In this document: one piece after another, positions 1 to 6,725 of the stretch | Position numbering within the stretch: the stretch's first letter is position 1 | Layout: each line of letters begins with the position of its first letter | Assembly (NCBI GenBank): GCA_949948825.1 | Contig: CATLIJ010000083.1 | Span: forward strand, 1 to 9,555 | Source: an uncultured Clostridiaceae bacterium | GTDB taxonomy: Bacteria; Bacillota; Clostridia; Lachnospirales; Lachnospiraceae | DNA: 9,555 bases | Direction: 5' to 3' | Notes under the pieces: generated by a model | The model's database searches: none | Told to the model about the DNA's origin: nothing | The model's input: the letters and a program-made list of their open reading frames with translations, nothing else | Made by a program: the position numbers and the translations under genes

Positions 1-890
1 GCTCTTAATTTTCTTTCCCGCTCTGCTTCTTCTGACGTTCGTTTCTGCTCCTGAACTTTTACTGCTTTTTCCCGGGCCGCTTCCTCTGACACCCATTTTT
101 GCTCTTGGGCTCTTGATTTTCTTTCCCGAGCGGCTTCTTCTGACGTTCGTTTCTGCTCCTGAACTTTTACTGCTTTTTCCCGGGCCGCTTCCTCTGACAC
201 CCATTTTTGCTCTTGGGCTCTTGATTCTCTTTCCCGAGCGGCTTCTTCTGACGCCCGTTTCCGCTCCTGAACTTTTACTGCTTTTTCCCGGGCAGCTTCC
301 TCTGACGCCCATTTTTGCTCTTGGGCTCTTAATTTTCTTTCCCACTCAGCTTTTTCTGACGTTCGTTTCTGTTCCTGGACTTTCGACTCTCTTTCCCGGG
401 CTGCTTCCTCCTCCGCCCGTCTTTGTTCCCGGACTCTTGACTCTCTCTCCCGGGCTGCTTCCTCCTCCACCCATTTTTGTTTCCGGGCCCTTGATTCCCG
501 TTCCCACTCTGCTTCTTCTGCTGCCTGCTTTTGCTCTCCGGCTCTTGCTTCTCTTTCCCAGGCTGCTTTCTCTGACTCCCATTTTTGTTTCCGGGCTCTT
601 GTCACTCTTTCCCGCTCTGCTTCTTCTGATGCCCGCTTTTGTTCCCGAGCTCTTGATTCTCTTTCCCACTCCGCTTCTTCTGACATTCGTTTCTGCTCCC
701 GGACTTTTGACTCACTCTCCCAAGCCGCTTCCCCTGCTGCCCACTTCTCTTCCCAGGCTCTTGCCTCTCTTTCCTGAGCGGCTTCCTCTGAAGCCCGTTT
801 CTGCTCCTGAACTCTTACTGCTTTTTCCCAGGCAGCTTCCTCTAACGCCCTCTTCTTTTCCCAGGCTTTTAACGCCCTCTCCCGCTTTGC
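1..890 (-). repeat. Tandem 54-bp coding repeat array (at least 16 units), with a 108-bp higher-order unit
   Basis: Read on the minus strand from 890, units fall every 54 bases: 890, 836, 782 and so on to 80, with a partial unit from 26 to 1. The first unit is degenerate. Toward the left edge two unit types alternate, one carrying AVKVQEQKR and one carrying SRAQEQKWV, giving a 108-bp period. Units 27-80 and 135-188 are identical over all 54 bases. Units 81-134 and 189-242 differ at one base. The pair at 243-350 is more diverged, and units toward 890 diverge further. The array therefore appears to have grown most recently at its 3' (left) side and continues off the window. Confidence 0.95.
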
Positions 891-1670
891 TTCCCTCACA
901 AAAACTCTATGTACCTGTTCCCTGACTGCTTCTTCCCTTTCCCAAGTCTCTTCAATCCATCTTTTATTCTCATGAGCATGCTTATTTGCCAGATTATTGG
1001 GTGATTCTGTGGAAACATGGAAACCATACTGACCAATCATCCGGCTCATGAGCACATCCAAACGATTCCAGACAATTCCAGGGATTTCCATATTTTTCTC
1101 CGTATCCCCATGATCAGAAGAATCCTCGTCAAAGCCTGCTGCCAGCTCTGGCCTGCCTGCTGTTTTCTCCTGAAAAACAGCTCTTCTGCTGATTGTCTGA
1201 ATGTGTCTGTATCTTTCTGAAATACCAGGGCTCTCCTGCTTTTCACGAAAATTTTGATCCTGCTTTTGATGATTTGGAATCTCTCCATAATCATTTTGAA
1301 TCTCATGATACAAATGTTTCAATTCCTCCACTATGGGAGAAACAGACCGTAACGGTTTCAGGCGAACCAACGCCTGATTCCACTGCTTACACAATGTCTG
1401 ATAATATCGTTTCTCATATGAATTAGAAAAAGAAAAATTGTGGAAATGATTCATCGTATAAAGAATCCTTACCAGCACTTCTACCTGACTCCATGCCTCC
1501 TCACAGGATTCCGAAGCAGGATACACAAAAGAAGCCGGAGGAAATCCATATTCCTCCTCCAGACGATATTTCTCCAGGATTCTTCTTGCAAAAGAATATC
1601 CTCCGCTAATTCCAGCCAGAGAAAGCAGATGTATGCTTCCAAGATTTCTTGCAGCCCGTGTCAATTCCAT
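1..1670 (-). CDS. Unknown protein with an 18-residue charged helical repeat, in the injection-system operon (partial, 3' end off window)
   Basis: I do not recognise the family. The frame runs without a stop from 1670 to the window edge, giving 556 visible residues. ATG 1670 is preferred because GGTGGAG ends 5 bases before it. The in-frame ATG at 1685 has no ribosome binding site, and an in-frame stop lies at 1713-1715. Residues 1 to about 135 look globular and partly helical. A Q/N/E/S-rich linker follows to about 195, then further helix. From residue 261 there is a degenerate 18-mer, then 15 full repeats and a partial one, consensus A-A/E-R/W-E-R-E-x-R/K-A/V-x-E-Q-K-R/W-x-S-E-E. About half of each repeat is E, K or R. 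No signal peptide or cysteine pattern is visible. It starts 43 bases after the second tube gene, so it is probably co-transcribed with the injection-system genes. A structural, length-setting or exported role is inference only. Confidence 0.85.
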   Translation of the reverse strand, partial: MELTRAARNLGSIHLLSLAGISGGYSFARRILEKYRLEEEYGFPPASFVYPASESCEEAWSQVEVLVRILYTMNHFHNFSFSNSYEKRYYQTLCKQWNQALVRLKPLRSVSPIVEELKHLYHEIQNDYGEIPNHQKQDQNFREKQESPGISERYRHIQTISRRAVFQEKTAGRPELAAGFDEDSSDHGDTEKNMEIPGIVWNRLDVLMSRMIGQYGFHVSTESPNNLANKHAHENKRWIEETWEREEAVREQVHRVFVREAKRERALKAWEKKRALEEAAWEKAVRVQEQKRASEEAAQEREARAWEEKWAAGEAAWESESKVREQKRMSEEAEWERESRAREQKRASEEAERERVTRARKQKWESEKAAWEREARAGEQKQAAEEAEWERESRARKQKWVEEEAARERESRVREQRRAEEEAARERESKVQEQKRTSEKAEWERKLRAQEQKWASEEAAREKAVKVQERKRASEEAARERESRAQEQKWVSEEAAREKAVKVQEQKRTSEEAARERKSRAQEQKWVSEEAAREKAVKVQEQKRTSEEAERERKLR

Positions 1671-1675
1671 TTCTG

Positions 1676-1682
1676 CTCCACC
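1676..1682 (-). promoter_or_regulatory. Ribosome binding site deciding the start of the repeat-protein gene
   Basis: The minus strand reads GGTGGAG, then five bases, then ATG at 1670. The alternative ATG at 1685 lies upstream of this site and is preceded only by AT-rich sequence, so the 1670 start is favoured. Confidence 0.65.
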
Positions 1683-1712
1683 CATAATATTGTTACTGTT
1701 CAGTAACTGTTC

Positions 1713-2129
1713 CTAATTCACTTCACAAAGACCGCTGTGGGCAATCTCCACTTTTTCAATCAAAATCTCATTTCCCATAGCATCCAAAGAGCTGACCTCC
1801 CACTTGGTCACAATCCCATAATCAAACTGATAGCATTTCTTCACCTGCCGGTTTTGCATCACCATAATGGCCACTGCCACAAGCCGGGTACCTGGAGTCA
1901 GCTGACTCTTTCCAGCCTCATCATTTGGAACTCCCTTTTCCAAAATCAATGTTTCCATTTTACTTTTTGGCCTGCTCAAAAACTCCGGACATCCATTGGC
2001 TCCCCCCTGGCTGATTGTCTCCAGCTCACAGGAATCTGACAGATTGCTGACCTTTGCAAAGCTGAACAATTCCTTACCAATGGAAACCTTAAATTGATTG
2101 TTCAGGAGAAAATCCTTTCTTGTCATCAT
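1713..2129 (-). CDS. Second tail tube-like protein of a contractile injection system (T4 gp19 / Afp5-like)
   Basis: A 138-residue protein of the phage tail-tube family, probably the tube protein that joins the inner tube to the spike or baseplate, as Afp5-type paralogues are thought to do. Visible marks are the N-terminal strand QFKVSIGKELFSFAKVSNLSD, split here as QFKVSIG and FAKVSNLSD, then ETISQGG and SKMETLILEKGV. The C-terminal strand IEKVEIAHSGL matches the LEIVHEG end of the first tube protein. ATG 2129 is chosen because AAAGGA sits 9 bases upstream. The ATG at 2138 directly abuts that site with no spacing, and the ATG at 2126 is also possible. It follows the DUF6760 gene by about 66 bases and precedes the repeat-protein gene. 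The role as second tube is inferred from position and family. Confidence 0.88.
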   Translation of the reverse strand: MMTRKDFLLNNQFKVSIGKELFSFAKVSNLSDSCELETISQGGANGCPEFLSRPKSKMETLILEKGVPNDEAGKSQLTPGTRLVAVAIMVMQNRQVKKCYQFDYGIVTKWEVSSLDAMGNEILIEKVEIAHSGLCEVN

Positions 2130-2138
2130 AACCTGCAT

Positions 2139-2144
2139 TCCTTT
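2139..2144 (-). promoter_or_regulatory. Ribosome binding site of the second tube gene
   Basis: AAAGGA on the minus strand lies 9 bases before ATG 2129 and 0 bases before ATG 2138, which argues for the shorter protein. Confidence 0.55.
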
Positions 2145-2195
2145 TTTGCTCTAACGCAAATAGTCAATGAAATATTTTTCACCTGAAAACACGCT

Positions 2196-2432
2196 CTAAA
2201 GCTTAAACACATTCTCCGGCTCGTCATTCAGACGCCGGTTTATAGAAGAGATCTCATTGCACCAGCGAATCCGCTCCAAATGACTGAAACTCATAATCTC
2301 CTCATGGCTCCAGTGCATGTAATAGGCAATAAAGCCTGCCTCCTCATAAATCTGATCAGCCGGGTATGTCTTTATACTCCGGCTTCTGTAAAATTTATTG
2401 GAATCTCTATCTCTTTTCCGCAGTGAGGGCAA
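2196..2432 (-). CDS. DUF6760 family small protein of the injection-system operon
   Basis: A protein of up to 78 residues. The core from YPADQIYEEAGFIAYYMHW through EEIMSFSHLERIRWCNEISSINRRLN is the conserved DUF6760 signature, recalled from Gram-positive contractile injection clusters between the tail assembly protein and the second tube protein. Its function is unknown; its small, aromatic-rich and helical make-up suits an assembly or adaptor role. The only plausible start in frame is TTG at 2432, preceded by AGGGG only 2 bases away. This makes the gene overlap the end of the previous gene by 61 bases and gives an arginine/lysine-rich N-terminus unlike the core. A non-standard start nearer to the conserved core (about 2375) cannot be excluded. 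The family call is firm; the start is not. Confidence 0.8.
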   Translation of the reverse strand: MPSLRKRDRDSNKFYRSRSIKTYPADQIYEEAGFIAYYMHWSHEEIMSFSHLERIRWCNEISSINRRLNDEPENVFKL

Positions 2433-2740
2433 ATCCCCTGATATACCGGAATATCCATGGCATTAATTCTCTGATACAGATCCTGCAGATAAGCCAGATC
2501 CGGCGTAAAAAGGTTCTCCACCACCCTGGTATCCACAGCCGGAAGAGAGCCTAATCTGGTAATGACCCGGGCCAGAATAATAATTGTCAGATAGCCTGGA
2601 TTCTGCTGAACTCTTGGGTCCTTTAAGGGCAGAATCTCATCCCCTGCATTGGCCAGACGCATGGTTCCCTCCCGGTGAAGGTTCCCCTCCCTGTCAAGAT
2701 ATCCCTTGGGAAGGGTAAAATTAAACTCTGTCTGAAACAT
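2372..2740 (-). CDS. Phage tail assembly protein with C-terminal CPHC knuckle (contractile injection system)
   Basis: A 122-residue protein of the family found between tube and DUF6760 genes in Gram-positive injection systems, related to T4-type baseplate/tail assembly proteins. The N-terminus TEFNFTLPKGYLDREG, the block LANAGDEILPLKDPRVQ, and LARVITRLGSL then LQDLYQRIN are the expected conserved segments. A CPHCG knuckle near the C-terminus probably helps bind a metal, though only one CxxC pair is visible. ATG 2740 is chosen over the in-frame ATG at 2821 because AGAGG sits 7 bases upstream and homologues, from memory, begin at this segment. The 27 extra residues of the longer form look non-coding. 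The 3' end overlaps the DUF6760 reading frame. It probably acts during tube/baseplate assembly in the cytoplasm. Confidence 0.85.
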   Translation of the reverse strand: MFQTEFNFTLPKGYLDREGNLHREGTMRLANAGDEILPLKDPRVQQNPGYLTIIILARVITRLGSLPAVDTRVVENLFTPDLAYLQDLYQRINAMDIPVYQGICPHCGKEIEIPINFTEAGV

Positions 2741-2747
2741 CCCTTGT

Positions 2748-2752
2748 CCTCT
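2748..2752 (-). promoter_or_regulatory. Ribosome binding site deciding the start of the tail assembly gene
   Basis: AGAGG on the minus strand, 7 bases before ATG 2740. No comparable site precedes the ATG at 2821, so the shorter protein is preferred. Confidence 0.6.
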
Positions 2753-2872
2753 TTTCCAGAATATTGATATGAAAACAGGACCCCGCAAATGGTCTCCACA
2801 GGGTCCGTTAATCTTCGGCACAGCAGCTTAAAGCCACAGAAACACTGTCGCATGAACGGTTACGCGCCGGTT

Positions 2873-3301
2873 TTAGGATACTCTGGTCATCCCCTCATGT
2901 ACAATTTCCAGAGTCTCAATAGCAATCTCGGAAGAGGTTGCGTTAAAATCCGGACCTGTATATTTGGTAGGCCATGCATTAATCACCTGCCAGGAGGCTG
3001 CCGGCGCCTGTGTCTCATTGAGCAGGGTGATGGTCAGAGTCTTTCTTTCAATCGCTCCATTGATTCCTGTGGTAATCCAGTCATAAAGCACCTTGGAATC
3101 CGTAACTCCCTGCTTTAATGTAATGTTTCCATACTTTTTCAAGCCCGGAATCTTCATGGGTGTCTCTGCGGTCATATCCCCTTCCCGGTATTCGATTGGT
3201 TCAATCGTCGCGTCAAAGCCTGTCACCTCTGAAAAACCGCCAGCCTCCAGCCCGTCAATCTCTACCTTATATCTGAATTTTGCATGCGGATATCCTGCCA
3301 T
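2873..3301 (-). CDS. Main inner tail tube protein of a contractile injection system (T4 gp19 family)
   Basis: A 142-residue tube protein whose hexameric rings should stack into the rigid inner tube driven out when the sheath contracts. Family marks in order are FRYKVEIDGLEAGGFSEVTG near the N-terminus, EPIEYREG at about 34-41, KYGNITLKQGVTDS at about 56-69, LYDWI, the alpha-loop region around residues 75-90, and the closing strand IETLEIVHEGM. Length and layout match tube proteins of Afp/PVC-like and Streptomyces-type systems. GGAAGGGAG lies 8 bases before the ATG, a strong site fitting the high copy number a tube needs. It follows the sheath gene by 48 bases and must share its transcript. 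About 130 bases separate its stop from the next start, with no convincing gene between. Confidence 0.96.
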   Translation of the reverse strand: MAGYPHAKFRYKVEIDGLEAGGFSEVTGFDATIEPIEYREGDMTAETPMKIPGLKKYGNITLKQGVTDSKVLYDWITTGINGAIERKTLTITLLNETQAPAASWQVINAWPTKYTGPDFNATSSEIAIETLEIVHEGMTRVS

Positions 3302-3309
3302 GATTGCTT

Positions 3310-3318
3310 CTCCCTTCC
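3310..3318 (-). promoter_or_regulatory. Strong ribosome binding site of the inner tube gene
   Basis: GGAAGGGAG on the minus strand, 8 bases before the ATG at 3301. It supports that start and high expression. Confidence 0.6.
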
Positions 3319-3349
3319 AAAAATACGTTACAGTTCTTTTGTAAGCCTT

Positions 3350-5080
3350 TTACTCAGCATCTGCCGTCTTCTGTGAAATGCGGAAGATTACAAATTCTGC
3401 TGGTTTCACCGGAGCCACGCCGATCACGCAGATCAGCCTGCCATTGTCAATATCATCCTGGCTCATGGTATCGCGGCCAATATTTACGAAAAACGCCTCC
3501 TCCGGAGAAGTCCCGGCCAGTGAACCTCCCCTCCACAGGCCATTTAAAAATACGCTGATGGTCCGCTGAACCCGAACCCATAGTACCTCATCATTTGGTT
3601 CAAATACTGCCCAGCTGGTATTGGCTTTGATCGATTCCTCAATAAAAATAAAGAGACGGCGCACATTAATGTATTTCCAGCTGGCATTGCTGGTAGCGGT
3701 CCGGGCGCCCCATACCCGGATTCCCTGTCCGGGGAAAGAACGGATCAGGTTGATTCCCCTGGGATTTAAAATATCCTGCTCCCCTGTGTTAAACTGACAA
3801 TCCAGCCCCACACAGCCCCGGACCACCTCATTCGCCGGCGCCTTGTGAACTCCTCTCGTATTGTCGCTTCTGGCATAGATTCCCAAAACAGAACCAGAAG
3901 GAGGAATGGCAATATTCTTCTTGTCCAGAGGATCAAACACATTGAGCCAGGGATGATAAAGGGCAGCATAATTGGTGTCAAATATATCACGATGGGCAAT
4001 GAGATCCTGCACCTTCCTGGCATCCCTTGGAATATCCAGCACAGCAAAACGGCTTCCCAGCTTTTCGCAATGAGCCACCAGCATCAGCTGTACATTGGGA
4101 TCAGTCACCCCTGGAACTGCCATCAAAGAAACCATGTCATTGTCCAAAAATGACTGAATGCCAGTGCGTTTTCCAGCGCCGTAATCTTCCCCAATAAACT
4201 CTGCCGCGGTGACAGAAGACACACTGCCATTGCTGCCTCCTGTAAGAACAATGGAAGCCACAGCCTTTCCAGGTCCTGCGATTGCCTCAAAGGGAGCAAT
4301 AAGACCCTCTCCCGCTCCCACGCACTGAACGGTGATCAAATCTGATTTGGCCAGCTTTTTCTCTATGTAGGCAGAAGAACTTATATTCAGGGACAAATTG
4401 TCATAAACCTCCACAAGGTCATTGCAGCTGATCTCCAGACTAAACTCACAGGTAGTCAGAACCTTGGCAGGAAGCAGCTCTTTATCCACCACATCTTCTG
4501 TAAATTCCTGCTCCAAGGTCAAAATATTATCCTGACTCTTCACTACCTTATTATAAATCACCTGCTCTCCATTTGTAAAAGCCACCACATCTCCTGCATG
4601 AAAACCAGCCCCGTTCTTCACCACATACCGCTTTCCTCCGGCCATTTCCAACGTCTCCAGTACCTGGGTCCTGGCTTTGCTGGCAGGGGCTGCCACGATC
4701 CGAATATTGTCTCCCCATATTCCGGGATTTTTCGCTTCCAGACGAATCACTGCCGCCTCCTTTGAAGGGGCATATCCCACTGAACAGGCAGCGTCCTTTG
4801 GCGCCACGCGGGATACAAAGCAGCGAGAACCTCCGTTTAAGAAAAACTGGTCAATGGCATATGCCAGAAAGCGGTACTCTCCAAACTCATTCTCTGACAA
4901 ATATCCGCCATACATTCTCTTAAAATCAGCTGGATTCGTCACCAGCTGGGGAACCCCTTCCACCGGCCCCCGCTCAGCAAATCCGATAAAGCCTGCCGTA
5001 CTGGTGCTGACCCCCTCCATTGGTTTTGATCCGGATTCAAATTCCTCCACATAGACTCCAGGTGATAAATATTCTGCCAT
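3350..5080 (-). CDS. Contractile tail sheath protein (injection system)
   Basis: A 576-residue sheath subunit whose helical assembly around the inner tube stores the energy for contraction. The N-terminus LSPGVYVEEF (5-14) and STAGFIGFAERGP (27-39) is the classic sheath start. FFLNGGSRCFVSRV (79-92) and KNPGIWGDNIRI follow, then a variable middle insertion up to about 290. The C-terminal domain, about the last 110 residues, contains KYINVRRLFIFIEESI, VFEPND, FLNGLWRGGSL and VAPVKPAEFVIFRISQ, the hallmark of Phage_sheath_1-type proteins whose terminal strands mesh neighbouring subunits. The length is normal for injection-system sheaths with a surface insertion. The ATG has AAGGG 5 bases upstream. 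It is the first gene of the operon, just behind its promoter. There is only one sheath gene here, unlike Afp systems with three. Confidence 0.97.
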   Translation of the reverse strand: MAEYLSPGVYVEEFESGSKPMEGVSTSTAGFIGFAERGPVEGVPQLVTNPADFKRMYGGYLSENEFGEYRFLAYAIDQFFLNGGSRCFVSRVAPKDAACSVGYAPSKEAAVIRLEAKNPGIWGDNIRIVAAPASKARTQVLETLEMAGGKRYVVKNGAGFHAGDVVAFTNGEQVIYNKVVKSQDNILTLEQEFTEDVVDKELLPAKVLTTCEFSLEISCNDLVEVYDNLSLNISSSAYIEKKLAKSDLITVQCVGAGEGLIAPFEAIAGPGKAVASIVLTGGSNGSVSSVTAAEFIGEDYGAGKRTGIQSFLDNDMVSLMAVPGVTDPNVQLMLVAHCEKLGSRFAVLDIPRDARKVQDLIAHRDIFDTNYAALYHPWLNVFDPLDKKNIAIPPSGSVLGIYARSDNTRGVHKAPANEVVRGCVGLDCQFNTGEQDILNPRGINLIRSFPGQGIRVWGARTATSNASWKYINVRRLFIFIEESIKANTSWAVFEPNDEVLWVRVQRTISVFLNGLWRGGSLAGTSPEEAFFVNIGRDTMSQDDIDNGRLICVIGVAPVKPAEFVIFRISQKTADAE

Positions 5081-5142
5081 GCCTGCCCTTATCCTTTCTC
5101 ATCCTGTAAATTTCACTTCCTGTTACCTGCATGATTGCTTTT

Positions 5143-5172
5143 ATCTTACCATTTTTTGTCAAATTTTGTCAA
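5143..5172 (-). promoter_or_regulatory. Promoter of the contractile injection-system operon
   Basis: On the minus strand there is a perfect TTGACA (-35, 5167-5172), an 18-base spacer, and TAAGAT (-10, 5143-5148) preceded by TGG, which gives an extended -10. This would start transcription near 5136, leaving a leader of about 55 bases before the sheath ATG. It looks like a housekeeping sigma-A promoter. A second TTGACA copy (5157-5162) lies exactly 10 bases downstream, within the spacer. Confidence 0.65.
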
Positions 5173-5183
5173 TAGAAGAGTTC

Positions 5184-5867
5184 CTATCTTGCAGGCATCT
5201 GAAACCCCTCAAGAGCACGGTTCAAATAATCCTGAAAAGGCTTCATCCTCTGAAAAATCTTTACTGCCAATGTGACAAATGCCTCTCCGTTTGTAATCTC
5301 ATCATCCGAAACCGGGTATTCCAGATACCAGCTTTTCATTTTCAGATAAGCTGCCTGGGGATGTTCCTTGTCAAAGCCAGCCGGAACATTTTTCAGAGCG
5401 GTTCCCTGTACAGTAAAAATTTTCTGAAAATCCGGTGCTTGTATCACTTCCTCCCACTCCCTGCCATGAACTGCAATATAATTTCTCACCATGGCAGTAG
5501 CATCCTTAAACATATCCGCAAACAGCCCGCCTCCCAGAAAAGAGTAGTTCCCCGGCTTGATCATCAAATAATATCCAACTGGCACAGGCAACTTCCCCAT
5601 GGCAGAAATATGAGCCCGGAATGCTGGATTGTAGGGGGATTTGTCATGACTAAACCGGGTATCCCTCACCAGCTTAAAGGTCAGTTCCTTTGGCTCATTG
5701 TGAAGAATGCCTGGGTCAAAGGCCCCGATTTTTACGATTAGCTCCTGAATCAGAGCCTCAAACTCCCCATTGGCCTCCTTATATTCCTGCTTATGGGCAT
5801 GATACCACTCCCGGTTATTATTCTCATTTAAATTGGTCAGGTATGTTAAAATCTTCAGCGTGTCCAT
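5184..5867 (-). CDS. DUF2461 domain protein (TIGR02453 type)
   Basis: A 227-residue protein of the widespread DUF2461 family, whose biochemical function I do not know to be established. Recognisable segments are NNREWYHAHKQEY (17-29), the central RDTRFSHDKSPYN (68-80), GYYLMIKPG (98-106) and GGGLF (112-116). The length is typical of the complete family, and no signal peptide or membrane segment is visible, so it should be cytoplasmic. Its GGAGGGAG ribosome site begins inside or next to the stop codon of the sigma-factor gene, so the two are almost certainly co-transcribed and probably translationally coupled. The next gene is the injection-system sheath, but a promoter separates them. A link to the injection system is therefore possible, not shown. 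Confidence 0.92.
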   Translation of the reverse strand: MDTLKILTYLTNLNENNNREWYHAHKQEYKEANGEFEALIQELIVKIGAFDPGILHNEPKELTFKLVRDTRFSHDKSPYNPAFRAHISAMGKLPVPVGYYLMIKPGNYSFLGGGLFADMFKDATAMVRNYIAVHGREWEEVIQAPDFQKIFTVQGTALKNVPAGFDKEHPQAAYLKMKSWYLEYPVSDDEITNGEAFVTLAVKIFQRMKPFQDYLNRALEGFQMPAR

Positions 5868-5879
5868 AGTCTCTCCCTC

Positions 5880-6725
5880 CTATCCATTCTTCACAACCGA
5901 AAAAGATTTTCCGTTTAAAAAGTCTGTCAAAAACTGTTTCAGCCTTTCCGGAGACTCATAGGTCCGGCAGAAGGAAAACTCCTGGGAAATCTCATCAATC
6001 TCCTCCATGGCTGCTGTCACCTCAAGAGCAACCTGTTTTGGCACAGCATGGCAAAAATCCAGCCTGGAAGGATGAATCCGGTGGTTTTGGATTGCGTAGT
6101 TGACTCTTTCCTCACAATGACATTTTCCCTTTCCATATTCACCGCAATATTCTCTTAAAAAATCTGCCATCTTTCTCCGCACTCTGGACAGCCGCTGCCG
6201 ATATGCCTCTGGTGTAATTCCCAGGATATCCCCGGCAATCCTGCTGTCCACCTGAAACATGGTTCCCATAATAAAAATACATCTGCTTTCTGTGTCCAGA
6301 CACTGCAGCATCACATTGGTACAGGACAGCTTCAGTTCCTCCGCCAGAATTGCCTTCTCCACATTTTGGGTCAAATCCGGCACCTCCAGAATCCTTGCGT
6401 GAAGAATATCATCCCCATAATCGTCAAAGCTTAAAGGATATCTGGCAAACATGTGCTTCTTGTAATTTTTCAGATGATTCACAGCAATGGCAAATACCCA
6501 GGTGGAAAAGCTGCTCTCCTTCCGAAATGATGAAAGGTGGGTCATAACCTTTAATAAAATATCCTGGGAAGCATCCTCTGCATCTGGAAGTGTTCCAAGC
6601 ATTCTTAAGGAAAGGTTAAACACCAGATCCTGTACCCCGGCAAGCAGGTTTTCCAATGACTGCTTATCCCCTGCAATCGCCTGGTCAATCCATACCTGCA
6701 ATTCCTTGTCTTTTGATTGATTCAT
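5880..6725 (-). CDS. ECF-like RNA polymerase sigma factor with C-terminal extension
   Basis: A 281-residue sigma-70 family protein. Region 2 spans about residues 10-95, with DAEDASQD (48-55) and the promoter-melting/-10 stretch FSTWVFAIAVN (73-83). Region 4 spans about 130-190, with the helix-turn-helix around VDSRIAGDILGITPEAYRQRLSRVRRK (158-185, two runs split at ILG). Region 3 is absent, as in ECF sigmas. Beyond region 4 there is an extension of about 85 residues starting with a cysteine cluster at C194, C202 and C204, resembling the CG...NP..CxC motif I recall from a subset of ECF proteins. It may sense metal or redox state or bind a partner. There is no anti-sigma gene beside it. It is followed by DUF2461 with a shared stop/ribosome site. 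Its ribosome site (GAAAGAGAG) is weaker than its neighbours'. Targets are unknown. Confidence 0.92.
   Translation of the reverse strand: MNQSKDKELQVWIDQAIAGDKQSLENLLAGVQDLVFNLSLRMLGTLPDAEDASQDILLKVMTHLSSFRKESSFSTWVFAIAVNHLKNYKKHMFARYPLSFDDYGDDILHARILEVPDLTQNVEKAILAEELKLSCTNVMLQCLDTESRCIFIMGTMFQVDSRIAGDILGITPEAYRQRLSRVRRKMADFLREYCGEYGKGKCHCEERVNYAIQNHRIHPSRLDFCHAVPKQVALEVTAAMEEIDEISQEFSFCRTYESPERLKQFLTDFLNGKSFSVVKNG

Noticed and set aside
1..890. Tandem repeats considered as a CRISPR array or satellite
   Set aside because: Units are contiguous without spacers, have a 54-bp (multiple of three) period, and code for an uninterrupted helical protein.
113..925. A 270-codon Leu/Pro-rich open frame on the plus strand
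   Set aside because: It is the antisense shadow of the 54-bp repeat array; the minus frame gives a continuous 556-residue protein with a ribosome site, correct operon direction and a sensible repeat.
1046..1306. An 86-codon minus-strand frame
   Set aside because: It lies wholly inside the repeat-protein gene in another frame and has no ribosome site.
2741..2821. Upstream ATG at 2821 for the tail assembly gene
   Set aside because: The extra 27 residues look non-coding and lack a ribosome site; ATG 2740 has AGAGG 7 bases upstream and matches the family start.
2741..2853. Possible small cysteine-rich gene (starts MRQCFCGFK) between the tube and assembly genes
   Set aside because: There is no ribosome site, and the frame runs on into the assembly gene as an obvious shadow after about 40 codons; left as unexplained spacer.
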